NCBI RefSeq assembly: GCF_026241225.1
Contig: NZ_JAPFQP010000001.1
Location: forward strand, 992,001 to 1,056,000
Origin: Lentiprolixibacter aurantiacus
Lineage (GTDB): Bacteria > Bacteroidota > Bacteroidia > Flavobacteriales > Flavobacteriaceae
DNA: 64,000 bases
Reading direction: 5' to 3'
Position 1 is the first letter of the stretch. Each line of letters opens with the position of its first letter. Positions 1-9,791 of this stretch are shown here, piece after piece. Made by a program: the position numbers and the translations under genes. The notes below the pieces were generated by a model, which worked only from the letters and a program-made list of their open reading frames with translations, had not been told where the DNA came from and did no database searches.

Positions 1-1794
1 CTGTCTTGCAAATACCGGGGCCAGGGATTGAATCTCAATGGATTGTTCACTCGTGGGCCGACTTGCTGTATACAATTCCTCCCTCAGGATTTTGGACATC
101 TGTGCAGACAGGGTCAGTCGACCTCCCATCCAGGCCGGCACCTTGCTGGTTTTTTTACTTGAATTCCGAACGAGCACCTGCATTTCCTTGATGCGGATAA
201 ATTCGAGGTTCCTTCCGGCAAATGTGAAAACATCCCCTCTTTTTAACTTGGAAATGAAGTGTTCTTCTATTGTGCCAATATATCCTCCTTTTTGATAGCG
301 AACGGTAATATTCGCATCTCCAACTATGGTCCCGATCTGAAAACGATGTCTCATGGCTACCCCGCGATTGGTTACTTTAAAGCAACCATCCTCTGCAACC
401 GTTACTTTTTTGTATTCATCGTATGATTGCAGGCTCTGGCTTCCCAGTGCTATGTAATTCAGCAGCCACTCCCATTCTTCACGGCTCATGCCCTGGTAAC
501 AAAAAGTGCTCTGGATCTCGGGATAGATTTCTTCGGGGTAAAACCCATCCGAAACCGCCAGTGTAGTCAGGTACTGCACCAGGACATCGTAACTGTTGAG
601 GTAGGGGATCCGGTCTTCCACGGCTTTTGACTTTACGGCCTGCTGCAGGGCGGAGGCTTCAACCAGTTCAATGGCATGGGTGGGCAGGAAGTAGATCACG
701 CTTTCCTGTCCCGGCCTGTGTCCACTCCTTCCGGCACGCTGTAGAAAGCGGGCAACACCTTTCGGGCCCCCAATCTGCACAACAGTTTCCACAGGAGCAA
801 AATCCACTCCCAGGTCAAGGCTGGAGGTGCAGACAACGGCTTTAAGGCTTTCATTGCGGATGGCCTGTTCTACCCAGAGTCGTGTTTCTTTATTAATACT
901 ACCATGATGCATGGCGATTTCACCCGCTAATTCCGGGTGCCTTTCGAGGATTTTCTGGAACCATATCTCACACTGGCTCCTGGTATTGGTAAAGATCAGG
1001 GTGGTTTTGCTTTGCTCTATAATGGGTATAACCGATTCCAGCAATCGCAACCCGAGATGTCCCCTCCAGGGGAAGGTCTCCATAGTTTCCGGAATAATGC
1101 TTCTAACCGTGATTTTCTTGTTGAGCTCTGCCCTTAGAAGGATTGAATTTTTCCAATGATCTGTATCGGGTCCTAACAGTACTTCCCGTGCTTCTTCCAG
1201 ATTTCCAATGGTAGCCGAAATGCCCCATATCCTGAGGTCCTTAGTAATGGATTTCAGTCGTGACAGGCCTAGTTCCATCTGTACTCCCCGTTTGGTGCCG
1301 AGGAGCTCGTGCCATTCGTCTACCACTATGGCAAAACAAGATCTAAAGATGTCCGGATATCCCTTTGTCGCCAGTAAAAGCTGAAGGCTTTCAGGGGTGG
1401 TAATGAGCAAGTCTGGCATAGACCTTCGCTGTTTTTGCCTTTCAGATGTTGAGGTATCCCCTGTACGAATCCCTACCGTTAAGGGTGTACCCAGGTCCCG
1501 GGTTACCCGTTCCGCAGATTGTCTGATTTCCTGTGAAAGTGCACGGAGCGGGGTAATCCAGATAGCCTTAAGCCCTTTTTTATGCTTGGTTTTATAATCC
1601 GGATTTTGCGCTATGTACTGTAGTACGATGGGAAACCATAAAGCATAGGTCTTCCCACTGCCTGTGGGGGCGTTTAGCAAACCGTTCCTGCCATTCAGGA
1701 AAGCTGTCCAGGCATCTTTTTGGAACGCATGCGGGGTCCACCCCTGTTGGGTAAACCATTCTTCAGCGATTTTAAAAAGTGCGGTGGAAGTCAT
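1..1794 (-). CDS. Ligase-associated DExH-box DNA helicase (C-terminus outside window)
   Basis: An open reading frame of 598 codons starts at the ATG at 1794 and runs off the window edge without a stop, so the C-terminal part is missing (the family is usually about 800 residues). A Walker A motif APTGSGKT lies at residues 42-49 and a DEWH Walker B box near residues 159-162, followed by a motif of the Lhr-type superfamily 2 helicases. It begins 6 bases after the stop of the DNA ligase gene and is third in the operon exonuclease-ligase-helicase. That order matches the ligase-associated DNA damage response helicase family. The inferred role is ATP-driven DNA unwinding or remodelling in a repair pathway with the two upstream enzymes. 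Family assignment is firm; the exact pathway is inferred. Confidence 0.9.
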   Translation of the reverse strand, partial: MTSTALFKIAEEWFTQQGWTPHAFQKDAWTAFLNGRNGLLNAPTGSGKTYALWFPIVLQYIAQNPDYKTKHKKGLKAIWITPLRALSQEIRQSAERVTRDLGTPLTVGIRTGDTSTSERQKQRRSMPDLLITTPESLQLLLATKGYPDIFRSCFAIVVDEWHELLGTKRGVQMELGLSRLKSITKDLRIWGISATIGNLEEAREVLLGPDTDHWKNSILLRAELNKKITVRSIIPETMETFPWRGHLGLRLLESVIPIIEQSKTTLIFTNTRSQCEIWFQKILERHPELAGEIAMHHGSINKETRLWVEQAIRNESLKAVVCTSSLDLGVDFAPVETVVQIGGPKGVARFLQRAGRSGHRPGQESVIYFLPTHAIELVEASALQQAVKSKAVEDRIPYLNSYDVLVQYLTTLAVSDGFYPEEIYPEIQSTFCYQGMSREEWEWLLNYIALGSQSLQSYDEYKKVTVAEDGCFKVTNRGVAMRHRFQIGTIVGDANITVRYQKGGYIGTIEEHFISKLKRGDVFTFAGRNLEFIRIKEMQVLVRNSSKKTSKVPAWMGGRLTLSAQMSKILREELYTASRPTSEQSIEIQSLAPVFARQ

Positions 1795-1800
1795 CCGGGT

Positions 1801-3438
1801 TTAGTTATTTCCATTCGTGGTACTATCCCCGGACATTGGGATGAGTTGTTTAAGATCGTCCAGTGTATTGGCTTCGTCTATAGGCTTGTCCTGCCTCCAC
1901 CTGCGCATGCGCGGAAAACGCGTAGCCACACCGCTTTTATGTCTTTTGGACCAGGCTATCCCTTCAAAGGCAATTTCAAAAACGTGATGCGGGGTTACCT
2001 GGCGCACCGGCCCAAAGCGATCCACCGTATTCTTCTTGATCCAGGAATCGATCTTCCTGAATTCTGCATCCGTGAGTCCTGAGTAGGCTTTAGCAAAGGT
2101 AACCAGTTCCCGTTTTCCCTCTGCGTTGGTATCCCAGAGGGCAAAGGTATAATCGGTAAAAAGGTTGCTTCGTCTTCCGTGGCCGCGCATGGCATAGGTA
2201 AGGACAGCATCAATGGTGAGCGGGTCTACCTTCCATTTCCACCAGTTCCCTTTTTTTCTACCTACTTCATAGGGCGAATTGGCGCGTTTCAGCATCAGTC
2301 CTTCGCTACGGAGTTCCCGGGATTTTTCCCGCTCCTGAGCTACTTCATCCCAGGAATTAAATTGTAGTGCGGGAGAAACGGCTATGGGTAGGGTGGAATT
2401 TTCAAGCAGAGGTTTCAGAACAGCTTCGAGGTGCTCCCGTCGTTTGCGGTAACCCAGCTGGCGTATGTCTTTGCCTTCCCACTCCAATAAATCGTAAGCT
2501 TTAATGATTACAGGAATTTTTTTCATCAGTGCTTTGGAAACCTTTTTACGACCAATGCGCGTTTGCATCTCATTAAAAGAACCTATCTGTCCGTTGGGAA
2601 ATGGAAGCAGTTCTCCGTCAAGTACCGTACCATCGGGAAGTAAATCAGCGAGTTGATGTAGCTCCGGGTATTTATCCGTAACCAGTTCTTCACCACGACT
2701 CCAGATGAATATATTGCGCTTGCGAACGATTAGCTGAGCCCGGATACCGTCCCATTTATGTTCCACATACCATTCATTTGGGTTGCCGAGTTTCTCAAGG
2801 GGCCCTTCCAAGGCATAGGCCAGGAAAAAAGGATAGGGTTTGGAAAGAAAATCGGCTTCATTTTCCTCTTCTACGAGCTGTTTAAAACTAACCGAGGAGG
2901 GATCCCAGTTGCCCATCAGCCGATAGGCCAGGATATCCTCATCAACCCCTGTTGCCCTGGAAAGGGCCCTTGTCATCAGTTTCTGGCTTACGCCTATCCG
3001 AAACCCTCCTGTAATCAATTTGTTGAAAACAAATCGCTGGTAATAGTCCATTTGTTTCCAGTTCTCAATCAGATAGGCCTTTTTCTCTTCTTCTGTTCGG
3101 GGTTTTAGCGCAATAATCTCCTCAAGGTAAGAAGACAATGCTTTTGTTGAGTTATTGGTCGTTGTGGGGACAATAAGGGCAATGGTTTCTGCCAGGTCTC
3201 CCACTATGTGATAACTTTCTTCAAACAACCAGTATGGGATGGTTGCCCATTCGGCTGCCCAGCTGCGCATCAGGGTGGTATTAACCGGCCTGGGTGGCCG
3301 GCGATGCGATAGCAGGGCGATAGTCCACACCTTGTCCTTATCCGAGACCTCTTTGAAATAAGCAGTCAGGGCATCTACCTTTCTATTGGTTTTATTGGTG
3401 CCATCCAGTGTTTTTATAAGTTCGGCAAATTCCTTCAT
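1801..3438 (-). CDS. ATP-dependent DNA ligase
   Basis: 545 residues. The adenylation motif I is EHKWDGIRAQ with the nucleotide-accepting lysine near residue 228. Later nucleotidyltransferase motifs SEGLMLKR and WWKWK are present, and an OB-fold follows in the C-terminal third. The N-terminal 200 residues match the DNA-binding domain of archaeal/eukaryal-type ligases. It seals nicks using ATP and is additional to the NAD-dependent LigA expected elsewhere. Its ATG at 3438 overlaps the TGA of the upstream exonuclease by 4 bases, and the helicase follows 6 bases after its stop, so the three are almost certainly one transcript. This arrangement defines the bacterial ligase-associated repair cluster; the substrates of the pathway are not visible in sequence. 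Confidence 0.93.
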   Translation of the reverse strand: MKEFAELIKTLDGTNKTNRKVDALTAYFKEVSDKDKVWTIALLSHRRPPRPVNTTLMRSWAAEWATIPYWLFEESYHIVGDLAETIALIVPTTTNNSTKALSSYLEEIIALKPRTEEEKKAYLIENWKQMDYYQRFVFNKLITGGFRIGVSQKLMTRALSRATGVDEDILAYRLMGNWDPSSVSFKQLVEEENEADFLSKPYPFFLAYALEGPLEKLGNPNEWYVEHKWDGIRAQLIVRKRNIFIWSRGEELVTDKYPELHQLADLLPDGTVLDGELLPFPNGQIGSFNEMQTRIGRKKVSKALMKKIPVIIKAYDLLEWEGKDIRQLGYRKRREHLEAVLKPLLENSTLPIAVSPALQFNSWDEVAQEREKSRELRSEGLMLKRANSPYEVGRKKGNWWKWKVDPLTIDAVLTYAMRGHGRRSNLFTDYTFALWDTNAEGKRELVTFAKAYSGLTDAEFRKIDSWIKKNTVDRFGPVRQVTPHHVFEIAFEGIAWSKRHKSGVATRFPRMRRWRQDKPIDEANTLDDLKQLIPMSGDSTTNGNN

Positions 3439-4475
3439 TCGGCATTTTCCAATTTATCCTGCTGTTGCTCTGCTGATGAATTCACCTCCCCGGATTCACC
3501 TTCATAGAGGGTAGCTTCTGTCCGGGCGTCAAACCCTTTTTCCCTTAGGAATCGGGAGAAAATATCTGTATAGCCATGGGTGCAGATAATCTGATTAGCC
3601 CCTGTGGCGTCAATTGCCTGTAGCAGGCCGTCCCAGTCGCAATGATCACTTAACACAAAACCCTTGTCAATGGCCCTCCTTCTGCGCGCCCCCCGAAAAG
3701 CCATCCATCCGCTGGCCGTTGCGGTCACGTAGGGAACCATTCTTTTCAACCAGGTACTCCCGTGGGCACTGGGAGGAGCTAATACCAGAGAGCCTTTTAT
3801 CTCCTGGGTTTTTGTATCTCTTGTTATAAGGTTTGTCTCGGGAAAATCCACCTGTTGTCTGAGTACCTCAGTCATATTTTCCACGGCAGCATGGGTATAA
3901 ATGGGCCCAATACCCGGGTCTAAAAATTTTAACAGCCGTTGTGCCTTCCCCAGGCTGTAGCCGAAGAGTACTGAGGTTAGGCCTTCTGCCCTGTTTTGTG
4001 CCCACCAGGAATTGATACCCTGGAAGACTTCTTCCTGCGGCCTCCATTTGAAGGCAGGCAGGCCAAAGGTACATTCGGTAATGAAAGTGTTGCATTGAAC
4101 CGGTTCAAAGGCTGTGGTAAATCCGTCATTCTCTATTTTGTAATCCCCTGAGAACACCCACACCTCTCCCTTGTATTCTACACGTATCTGTGATGAGCCA
4201 ATGATATGTCCTGCAGGATGCAGGCTGAATTTTACTCCATTAATTGAAAAGGTTTCCCCCCATTCTTTACCACTGATGGAGATGTCGCCCAGGCGGTGCT
4301 TTACGATAGGTATATTGGAATTTTGACTAATGTACTTCTTATGTCCCCAACGGCTATGATCTGCATGGCCATGGGAGATAATGGCCTTGTTTACCGGCTT
4401 CCAGGGATCCAGGAATACGTCGGCCTGCCCGCAATATATACCCCTGTCCGTAAATTGTAGTAATGGCTTTTTCAC
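3435..4475 (-). CDS. Ligase-associated DNA exonuclease (metallo-beta-lactamase fold)
   Basis: 346 residues starting at a GTG codon at 4475. This start is chosen because the encoded N-terminus (KKPLLQFTDRGIYCGQ) is typical of the family and no upstream ATG fits. The metal-binding HGHADH motif is at residues 35-40, with further histidines in HPAGHIIGS and a late SDHCDW element, as in beta-CASP/SNM1-like nucleases. It is the first gene of the exonuclease-ligase-helicase operon, with a 4-base overlap to the ligase. The expected activity is metal-dependent trimming of DNA ends before ligation; this is known for the superfamily and inferred here. Confidence 0.9.
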   Translation of the reverse strand: MKKPLLQFTDRGIYCGQADVFLDPWKPVNKAIISHGHADHSRWGHKKYISQNSNIPIVKHRLGDISISGKEWGETFSINGVKFSLHPAGHIIGSSQIRVEYKGEVWVFSGDYKIENDGFTTAFEPVQCNTFITECTFGLPAFKWRPQEEVFQGINSWWAQNRAEGLTSVLFGYSLGKAQRLLKFLDPGIGPIYTHAAVENMTEVLRQQVDFPETNLITRDTKTQEIKGSLVLAPPSAHGSTWLKRMVPYVTATASGWMAFRGARRRRAIDKGFVLSDHCDWDGLLQAIDATGANQIICTHGYTDIFSRFLREKGFDARTEATLYEGESGEVNSSAEQQQDKLENAE

Positions 4476-4589
4476 AGCGGGCTTAAATTACTAAATTCAA
4501 AAGGATCACCTGGTGGATTTAGCATATTATTGGCAACTTCACCTGCCGAAATTTTTCTTTCAGGGGGGCGGTTTTGCGAGGGAAAAAAG

Positions 4590-4597
4590 TATCTTTG
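4590..4597 (+). promoter_or_regulatory. TAnnTTTG -7 box upstream of terB-like gene
   Basis: TATCTTTG matches the Bacteroidota housekeeping -7 consensus and lies 24 bases before the ATG at 4622. A good -33 element at the usual distance was not obvious, so this rests on the -7 match and position. Confidence 0.45.
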
Positions 4598-4621
4598 TAG
4601 GACTAAAAGTTTTACCAGAAC

Positions 4622-5044
4622 ATGCCCATTGTAGATTTATACAGACACAGTGCAAAAAGGAAAAATATGGCGCATTTCGCCACACTGGCGTCGCTTGCTG
4701 CTGTAGATGGAGAATTAAATCCGCAGGAGAAAAAATTAATTGACCGTTTTGCCGATAAATTGGACATTACCGAGGCTGAGTACAAGGAAGTAATGGATAA
4801 GTCCAACAGGTATCCGATTGATCCTTCCCATAGCAAGAAAGAACGCTATGAAAGATTATTCGACTTGTTTCGTATTATTTATGCCGATCATGAGTTTGCC
4901 GCGGATGAGCTTGGCCTTGTGAAGAAATATGTACTTGGCCTTGGATTCCCCACCAATCAGGCAGACAGCATTATTGAAAGATCAATTGCTGTTTTTACCG
5001 GCCGGATTCGTTTTGAGGATTACTATCACTTTATGAACAAGTAG
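4622..5044 (+). CDS. TerB-like (tellurite resistance/COG3793-type) protein
   Basis: 140 residues, all-helical and soluble, with no signal peptide. The conserved AAVDGELNPQE segment (about residues 26-36) and the second IYADHEFAADEL segment carry paired acidic residues typical of the TerB metal-binding fold. Proteins of this size with one TerB domain are common in Flavobacteriia and are mostly not linked to tellurite. It stands alone on the plus strand, diverging from the exonuclease operon and converging with fbp, whose stop lies 4 bases away. Function unknown beyond the fold. Confidence 0.8.
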   Translation: MPIVDLYRHSAKRKNMAHFATLASLAAVDGELNPQEKKLIDRFADKLDITEAEYKEVMDKSNRYPIDPSHSKKERYERLFDLFRIIYADHEFAADELGLVKKYVLGLGFPTNQADSIIERSIAVFTGRIRFEDYYHFMNK

Positions 5045-5048
5045 TCGT

Positions 5049-6062
5049 CTAGGTATCTGGATACCGTGCCATAAAAGATTCGGCTTTTTCCACCATTTTT
5101 CGACTTCCGCAGAAAAAGGGAACTCTTTCGTGCAGTTCCGTAGGTTGTATTTCCATGATTCGCTGGTAGCCGTTGCTGGCCCTGCCGTTGGCCTGTTCCG
5201 CCAGGAAGGCCATCGGATTGCATTCGTAAAGCAGGCGAAGTTTTCCGTTACTGGCCTTGCTGCTTTTCGGGTAAATATAGATGCCTCCTTTGATCATATT
5301 GCGATGGAAATCGGAAACCAGAGAACCAATGTATCGGGAAGTGTAGGGCCTATCTTCTTCTTCCATCTGGCAATATTTGATATAGTCCTTGACGCCCTGA
5401 GGAAAATGGACATAGTTCCCTTCATTGATGGAATAGATATTGCCTTTTTCAGGAAATTCCATATTGGGGTGCGACAGGTAAAATGTCCCAATGGCCGGAT
5501 TGAGGGTAAAGCCATGTACGCCATGTCCCGTTGTATAGACCAGCATGGTAGAGGTGCCGTAAACCACATAGCCTGCAGCTACCTGGTTCACGCCGGGCTG
5601 TAGAAAGTCCTGCAGGGTAACCGGTGTTCCTATTGGGGTAATTCGCCTGTAAATGGAAAAAATGGTACCCACAGACACATTTACGTCTATATTGGAAGAC
5701 CCGTCCAGAGGATCGATTAAGACCACATATTTATTCTGGTGCAGCTCATCATGACTGTTAATGGAGATAAAATCATCCTCTTCCTCTGAGGCAATCCCAC
5801 ATACAATTTCCCTGTTTTTAAGGGTTTGGATGAACTTTTCGTTTGCCAGTACATCCAGTTTTTGCTGATCTTCCCCCTGGATATTAGTGTCACCTGCTGC
5901 TCCCAGGATGTCTATTAGACCGGCCTTGTTGACTTCATGGTTAACAACTTTCGCAGCTAATCGAATAGCATTGATCAGCTTGGAGAGTTCCCCGGTGGAA
6001 TACTGGAACGCCGCCTGATGTTCAATAATAAACTCCCCAAGTGTTTTGTTCCTTTGTTCCAT
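5049..6062 (-). CDS. fbp: Class 1 fructose-1,6-bisphosphatase
   Basis: 337 residues, the usual length. The metal- and substrate-binding signature DPLDGSSN is at about residues 117-124, preceded by the acidic ASEEEDDF segment. The late [19 protein letters not shown] region binds the sugar phosphate. It removes the 1-phosphate from fructose 1,6-bisphosphate in gluconeogenesis. It diverges from the acetyltransferase-aspartate kinase pair across about 106 bases. Confidence 0.96.
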   Translation of the reverse strand: MEQRNKTLGEFIIEHQAAFQYSTGELSKLINAIRLAAKVVNHEVNKAGLIDILGAAGDTNIQGEDQQKLDVLANEKFIQTLKNREIVCGIASEEEDDFISINSHDELHQNKYVVLIDPLDGSSNIDVNVSVGTIFSIYRRITPIGTPVTLQDFLQPGVNQVAAGYVVYGTSTMLVYTTGHGVHGFTLNPAIGTFYLSHPNMEFPEKGNIYSINEGNYVHFPQGVKDYIKYCQMEEEDRPYTSRYIGSLVSDFHRNMIKGGIYIYPKSSKASNGKLRLLYECNPMAFLAEQANGRASNGYQRIMEIQPTELHERVPFFCGSRKMVEKAESFMARYPDT

Positions 6063-6144
6063 GCTAAGTCAGGTTATTCTATAAACAAATATCGGGTATT
6101 TTGTGATACTTTTCGGTTGGTATAGACAGAGCATGATAAATATT

Positions 6145-6152
6145 TAACTTTG
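6145..6152 (+). promoter_or_regulatory. TAnnTTTG -7 box for the GNAT-lysC operon
   Basis: TAACTTTG lies 17 bases before the ATG at 6169, a close match to the Bacteroidota -7 consensus. A TTGG at about 6117-6120 is a possible -33 element. Confidence 0.5.
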
Positions 6153-6168
6153 AGTTTTATTTATAACA

Positions 6169-6651
6169 ATGAAAAGAATTCTCATCCGGGAAGCAGTTAA
6201 GGCAGACATGCCCAGGGTCCTCGAATTGATCAGGGAATTGGCTGTATTTGAACGCGAGCCCGATGCAGTGGAAGTTACAGCAGCACAATTAGAAGAAGAC
6301 GGCTTTGGCAGCAATATTGCTTTCCAATCCTTTGTAGCCGAAGTTGAAGGAAAAGTGGGTGGTATGGCTCTGGTCTATCCCAGGTATTCCACCTGGAAAG
6401 GGGTAGTGCTTCACTTGGAAGACCTTATTGTAACTGAAGCCATGCGCGGTATGGGGTTGGGTGAGGCTTTGCTGGACCGGGTGGTTCAGTATGGATCCGA
6501 ACTAGGGGTAAAAAGAATTAGCTGGGAAGTACTGGACTGGAATACACCGGCAATTGACTTTTACGAAAAGAAGGGAGCCTTGCTTTTGCGAGATTGGGAT
6601 GTGGTTCACCTGGATGAAGAGGGAATTCGAAATTATTTGAAGAACATATGA
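6169..6651 (+). CDS. GNAT family N-acetyltransferase
   Basis: 160 residues spanning one GNAT domain. The acetyl-CoA loop is AMRGMGLGEALLDRV, and the C-terminal WNTPAIDFYEKKGA segment is typical of the SAT1/diamine acetyltransferase-like branch. The substrate cannot be read from sequence. The stop overlaps the start of aspartate kinase by 4 bases, so the two genes are translationally coupled. Confidence 0.88.
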   Translation: MKRILIREAVKADMPRVLELIRELAVFEREPDAVEVTAAQLEEDGFGSNIAFQSFVAEVEGKVGGMALVYPRYSTWKGVVLHLEDLIVTEAMRGMGLGEALLDRVVQYGSELGVKRISWEVLDWNTPAIDFYEKKGALLLRDWDVVHLDEEGIRNYLKNI

Positions 6652-7898
6652 GGGTATACAAATTCGGAGGAGCTTCCGTAAAAGATGCCGACGGGGTAAG
6701 AAACCTGGTGTCGGTACTCAAAGCCACAGGGTATGAAGATACTTTCCTGGTAGTTTCGGCAATGGGCAAGACCACAAATGCCATGGAAGCTGTGGTAGAT
6801 GCATATTTCTCTGACAAAGGGTCCGTAAAATCTGCTGTTGAGGAAGTGAGGGGGTATCATCTGGATATTCTGAAGGAACTTTTCCCTGAAAAACAGGACC
6901 CTGTTTATAAAAAGGTTGGGGAACTTTTTGAGGAAATAACCGGATTTCTTGCCTGGAACAAATCACCCAAATACAATTTTGTATATGATCAGGTAGTGGG
7001 GTATGGGGAACTGCTTTCCACCAGCATTGTATATGCATTCTTAAATAAATCCGGTGTCGCCTGCGAATTCCTGGATGTACGGAATTTTATAAAAACAGAC
7101 AGCAATTACAGGGATGTAAAAGTCAACTGGGAAAAAACTCAGGAAAGGGTGTCTAAGGGGGTTCAGAAAGGCAAGCTATACATTACCCAGGGTTTTCTCG
7201 GCAGTGATGAAAACAACTTTACCACCACACTGGGGAGGGAAGGGTCGGATTATACCGCTGCTATCCTGGCCTACTGCCTGAATGCCGAATCGGTAACTAT
7301 ATGGAAGGATGTTCCCGGAGTTTTGAATGCAGACCCCCGCTATTTTGACGAGACCCAATTGCTCAACAGAATTTCATACCGCGAAGCCATTGAGCTGGCC
7401 TTTTACGGGGCCTCGGTTATCCACCCGAAAACCCTGCAACCTCTGCAGCGAAAAGAGATACCCCTGAAGGTTAAGTCTTTTCTCAATCCAGAAGATCCGG
7501 GAACAACCGTAGGTAAGGGTGTAAAGATTGCGCCGGAAGTGCCCTGCTTTATTGTCAAAAAGAACCAGGTATTGATGAAACTGTCTTCTTTGGATTTTTC
7601 ATTTATAGTCGAAGACAGCATTGGCGATCTGTTCAAGCTATTGCACGATCATAAGATGAAAGTAGACCTGATACAGAACTCTGCGATCAGCTTTTCCGTA
7701 TGTGTGGATAATACCCTGGGCCGCCTCGATGAATTGCTGGACCATTTAAAAGGGAAATTTAAGGTAGTACACTATGAAGGGGTTTCCCTCTATACCATCC
7801 GCCATTTTAATACAGAAGCCATTGAATCCCTTCAAAACGGCAAGGAAGTTTTACTGGAACAGCGTGGAAGGGAAACCATCCAGCTGGTTGTCAAATAG
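6648..7898 (+). CDS. lysC: Aspartate kinase (monofunctional)
   Basis: 416 residues. The N-terminal KFGGASV motif (residues 5-11) and the later TTLGREGSDYTAA segment are the hallmark substrate and ATP sites of aspartokinases. The C-terminal 120 residues form the ACT-type regulatory part. No homoserine dehydrogenase domain follows, unlike ThrA. It phosphorylates aspartate at the head of lysine, threonine, methionine and diaminopimelate synthesis. Start ATG overlaps the acetyltransferase stop. Confidence 0.93.
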   Translation: MRVYKFGGASVKDADGVRNLVSVLKATGYEDTFLVVSAMGKTTNAMEAVVDAYFSDKGSVKSAVEEVRGYHLDILKELFPEKQDPVYKKVGELFEEITGFLAWNKSPKYNFVYDQVVGYGELLSTSIVYAFLNKSGVACEFLDVRNFIKTDSNYRDVKVNWEKTQERVSKGVQKGKLYITQGFLGSDENNFTTTLGREGSDYTAAILAYCLNAESVTIWKDVPGVLNADPRYFDETQLLNRISYREAIELAFYGASVIHPKTLQPLQRKEIPLKVKSFLNPEDPGTTVGKGVKIAPEVPCFIVKKNQVLMKLSSLDFSFIVEDSIGDLFKLLHDHKMKVDLIQNSAISFSVCVDNTLGRLDELLDHLKGKFKVVHYEGVSLYTIRHFNTEAIESLQNGKEVLLEQRGRETIQLVVK

Positions 7899-7979
7899 TT
7901 TGGAAGGCAGCATTGATCTTCAAAAAAATCCAGCGTCCAAGGTGCATTTTCCTATATTTACTTCAAGTTTTACCGCAAT

Positions 7980-9791
7980 ATGGCCCTAGTAACCGGAAAA
8001 GAAGTAGCCAAGGCAATTGGTCTTGATAAATACGGGTTCTTTGGAACCTTTATGGCCTGGCTATTAATGCAGATTACACAGATCACCAGCATAAACCGGT
8101 TTTACAGGAAACATCAGCATCTGGAAGCTCAGGAATTTTTGGATCGCATTCTCGAACATTATGAGATTAAGTTTGAGATTCCTGAGGAAGATTTCAAGAG
8201 GTTGCCCAGCCAGGGAGCCTATATTACCATTAGCAATCACCCCCTTGGTGGTATAGATGGTGTATTGCTTTTAAAATTATTGCTTCAGCGCCGCCCGGAT
8301 TTTAAGATAATAGCCAATTTCCTCCTGCACCGTGTTGCCCCTTTGGCACCCTACATCCTGCCTGTAAACCCCTTTGAAGACCGGAAAGAAGTAAAAAGCA
8401 GCATAGCCGGGTTTAAAAATGCCATTGCCCATCTCCGGGATGGCCATCCACTGGGGATATTCCCTGCCGGGGAAGTATCTACCTATAAAGACGGGAAACT
8501 GATTGTTGACAGGCCCTGGGAAGAGGCGGCTATAAAACTGATCAGGAAAGCTGAGGTTCCCGTAGTGCCGATATATTTCCATGCGCGGAACAGCAAATTG
8601 TTCTACCGCTTATCTCGCATACACGATATTTTCAGGACAGCCAAGCTTCCTTCTGAACTAAATACACAGCGGAACAGGGTTATAAGGGTAAGAATTGGAC
8701 AACCCATCAACGTAGCCACCCAAAAAGAACACGGCAGTCTTGAAGAATTTGCCGATTTGCTGAGGCGGAAAACCTATATGCTTGCCAATGCCTATGAAAA
8801 GGAACGCCTGATAGACCAGATTCCTTCCAGCTTGAAGATCCCCAAACCACCAAGGAAGATTGCCAGTGCTGTGCGCACGGAGGTTATTGAAGGTGAAATA
8901 GAAAAACTCAGGGAGAAGGATTGCCGATTGCTGCAAAGTAGAAATTACGAGGTTTTTCTGGCACAGAAAAAAGACATGCCTTTTATACTGAAAGAGATCG
9001 GGAGACAACGTGAGGTTACTTTCAGGGCCATAGGTGAAGGGACTAACAACCCCATAGACCTGGATCGTTTTGACGAATATTATCACCATCTTTTTCTCTG
9101 GGATAATCAGGAGAAGGCCATCGTAGGTGCATATCGGATGGGAATGGGGGCAGAGATCTTTGCCACCTATGGAATCGATGGTTTTTATTTGCAGGACCTT
9201 TTCGGTTTTGAACCGGAGTTATACGGTATGATGAGTAGGTCTATTGAAATGGGGAGGGCATACATCATTGAAGAATACCAGCAAAAACCCATGCCGCTCT
9301 TCTTGCTCTGGAAAGGTATTGTACATACCACACTGCGTTTTCCGGAACACAAATACCTTATTGGTGGCGTGAGTATAAGTAACCAGTTCTCCAATTTTTC
9401 CAAGTCGCTCATGATAGAATTCATGAAATCCAATTACTGGGATCCCTATGTGGCTCAATATGTGCGTCCCAAAAAGGAGTTCAAGGTAAAGCTGAACGAC
9501 GCCGATAAGGAGTTCATATTTGACGAGACCAAGGCCGATCTGAATAAGTTCGATAAACTCATTGAAGAAGTTGAGCCTGGAAGCCTCAGGCTTCCGGTCC
9601 TGATCAAAAAGTACATCAAGCAAAATGCAAAAGTAGTGGCCTTTAATGTAGATCCGCTTTTCAACAATTCCGTGGATGGGTTGATGTATATCAAGATTGC
9701 AGACCTGCCAGAAAGTACGGTAAAGCCAGTTATGGAAGAGTTCCAGGCGGAGCTGGAACGCCGGCATATGGAAGGAAATCCTCCTAGTTAA
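7980..9791 (+). CDS. olsF: Two-domain lysophospholipid/aminolipid acyltransferase (OlsF-like)
   Basis: 603 residues with two acyltransferase modules. The N-terminal PlsC-type domain has SNHPLGGIDG at residues 85-94 (histidine 87, aspartate 93, an H-x5-D spacing) and FPAGE as the later motif. The C-terminal half (about 330-600) resembles the OlsB/N-acyltransferase GNAT-like domain. Known OlsF enzymes make ornithine lipid in one polypeptide: the C-terminal domain N-acylates ornithine and the N-terminal domain O-acylates the product. This fits phosphate-free aminolipids of Flavobacteriaceae. The head-group amino acid (ornithine, glycine or other) cannot be read here, so the symbol is provisional. 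An 81-base gap follows lysC. Confidence 0.72.
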   Translation: MALVTGKEVAKAIGLDKYGFFGTFMAWLLMQITQITSINRFYRKHQHLEAQEFLDRILEHYEIKFEIPEEDFKRLPSQGAYITISNHPLGGIDGVLLLKLLLQRRPDFKIIANFLLHRVAPLAPYILPVNPFEDRKEVKSSIAGFKNAIAHLRDGHPLGIFPAGEVSTYKDGKLIVDRPWEEAAIKLIRKAEVPVVPIYFHARNSKLFYRLSRIHDIFRTAKLPSELNTQRNRVIRVRIGQPINVATQKEHGSLEEFADLLRRKTYMLANAYEKERLIDQIPSSLKIPKPPRKIASAVRTEVIEGEIEKLREKDCRLLQSRNYEVFLAQKKDMPFILKEIGRQREVTFRAIGEGTNNPIDLDRFDEYYHHLFLWDNQEKAIVGAYRMGMGAEIFATYGIDGFYLQDLFGFEPELYGMMSRSIEMGRAYIIEEYQQKPMPLFLLWKGIVHTTLRFPEHKYLIGGVSISNQFSNFSKSLMIEFMKSNYWDPYVAQYVRPKKEFKVKLNDADKEFIFDETKADLNKFDKLIEEVEPGSLRLPVLIKKYIKQNAKVVAFNVDPLFNNSVDGLMYIKIADLPESTVKPVMEEFQAELERRHMEGNPPS

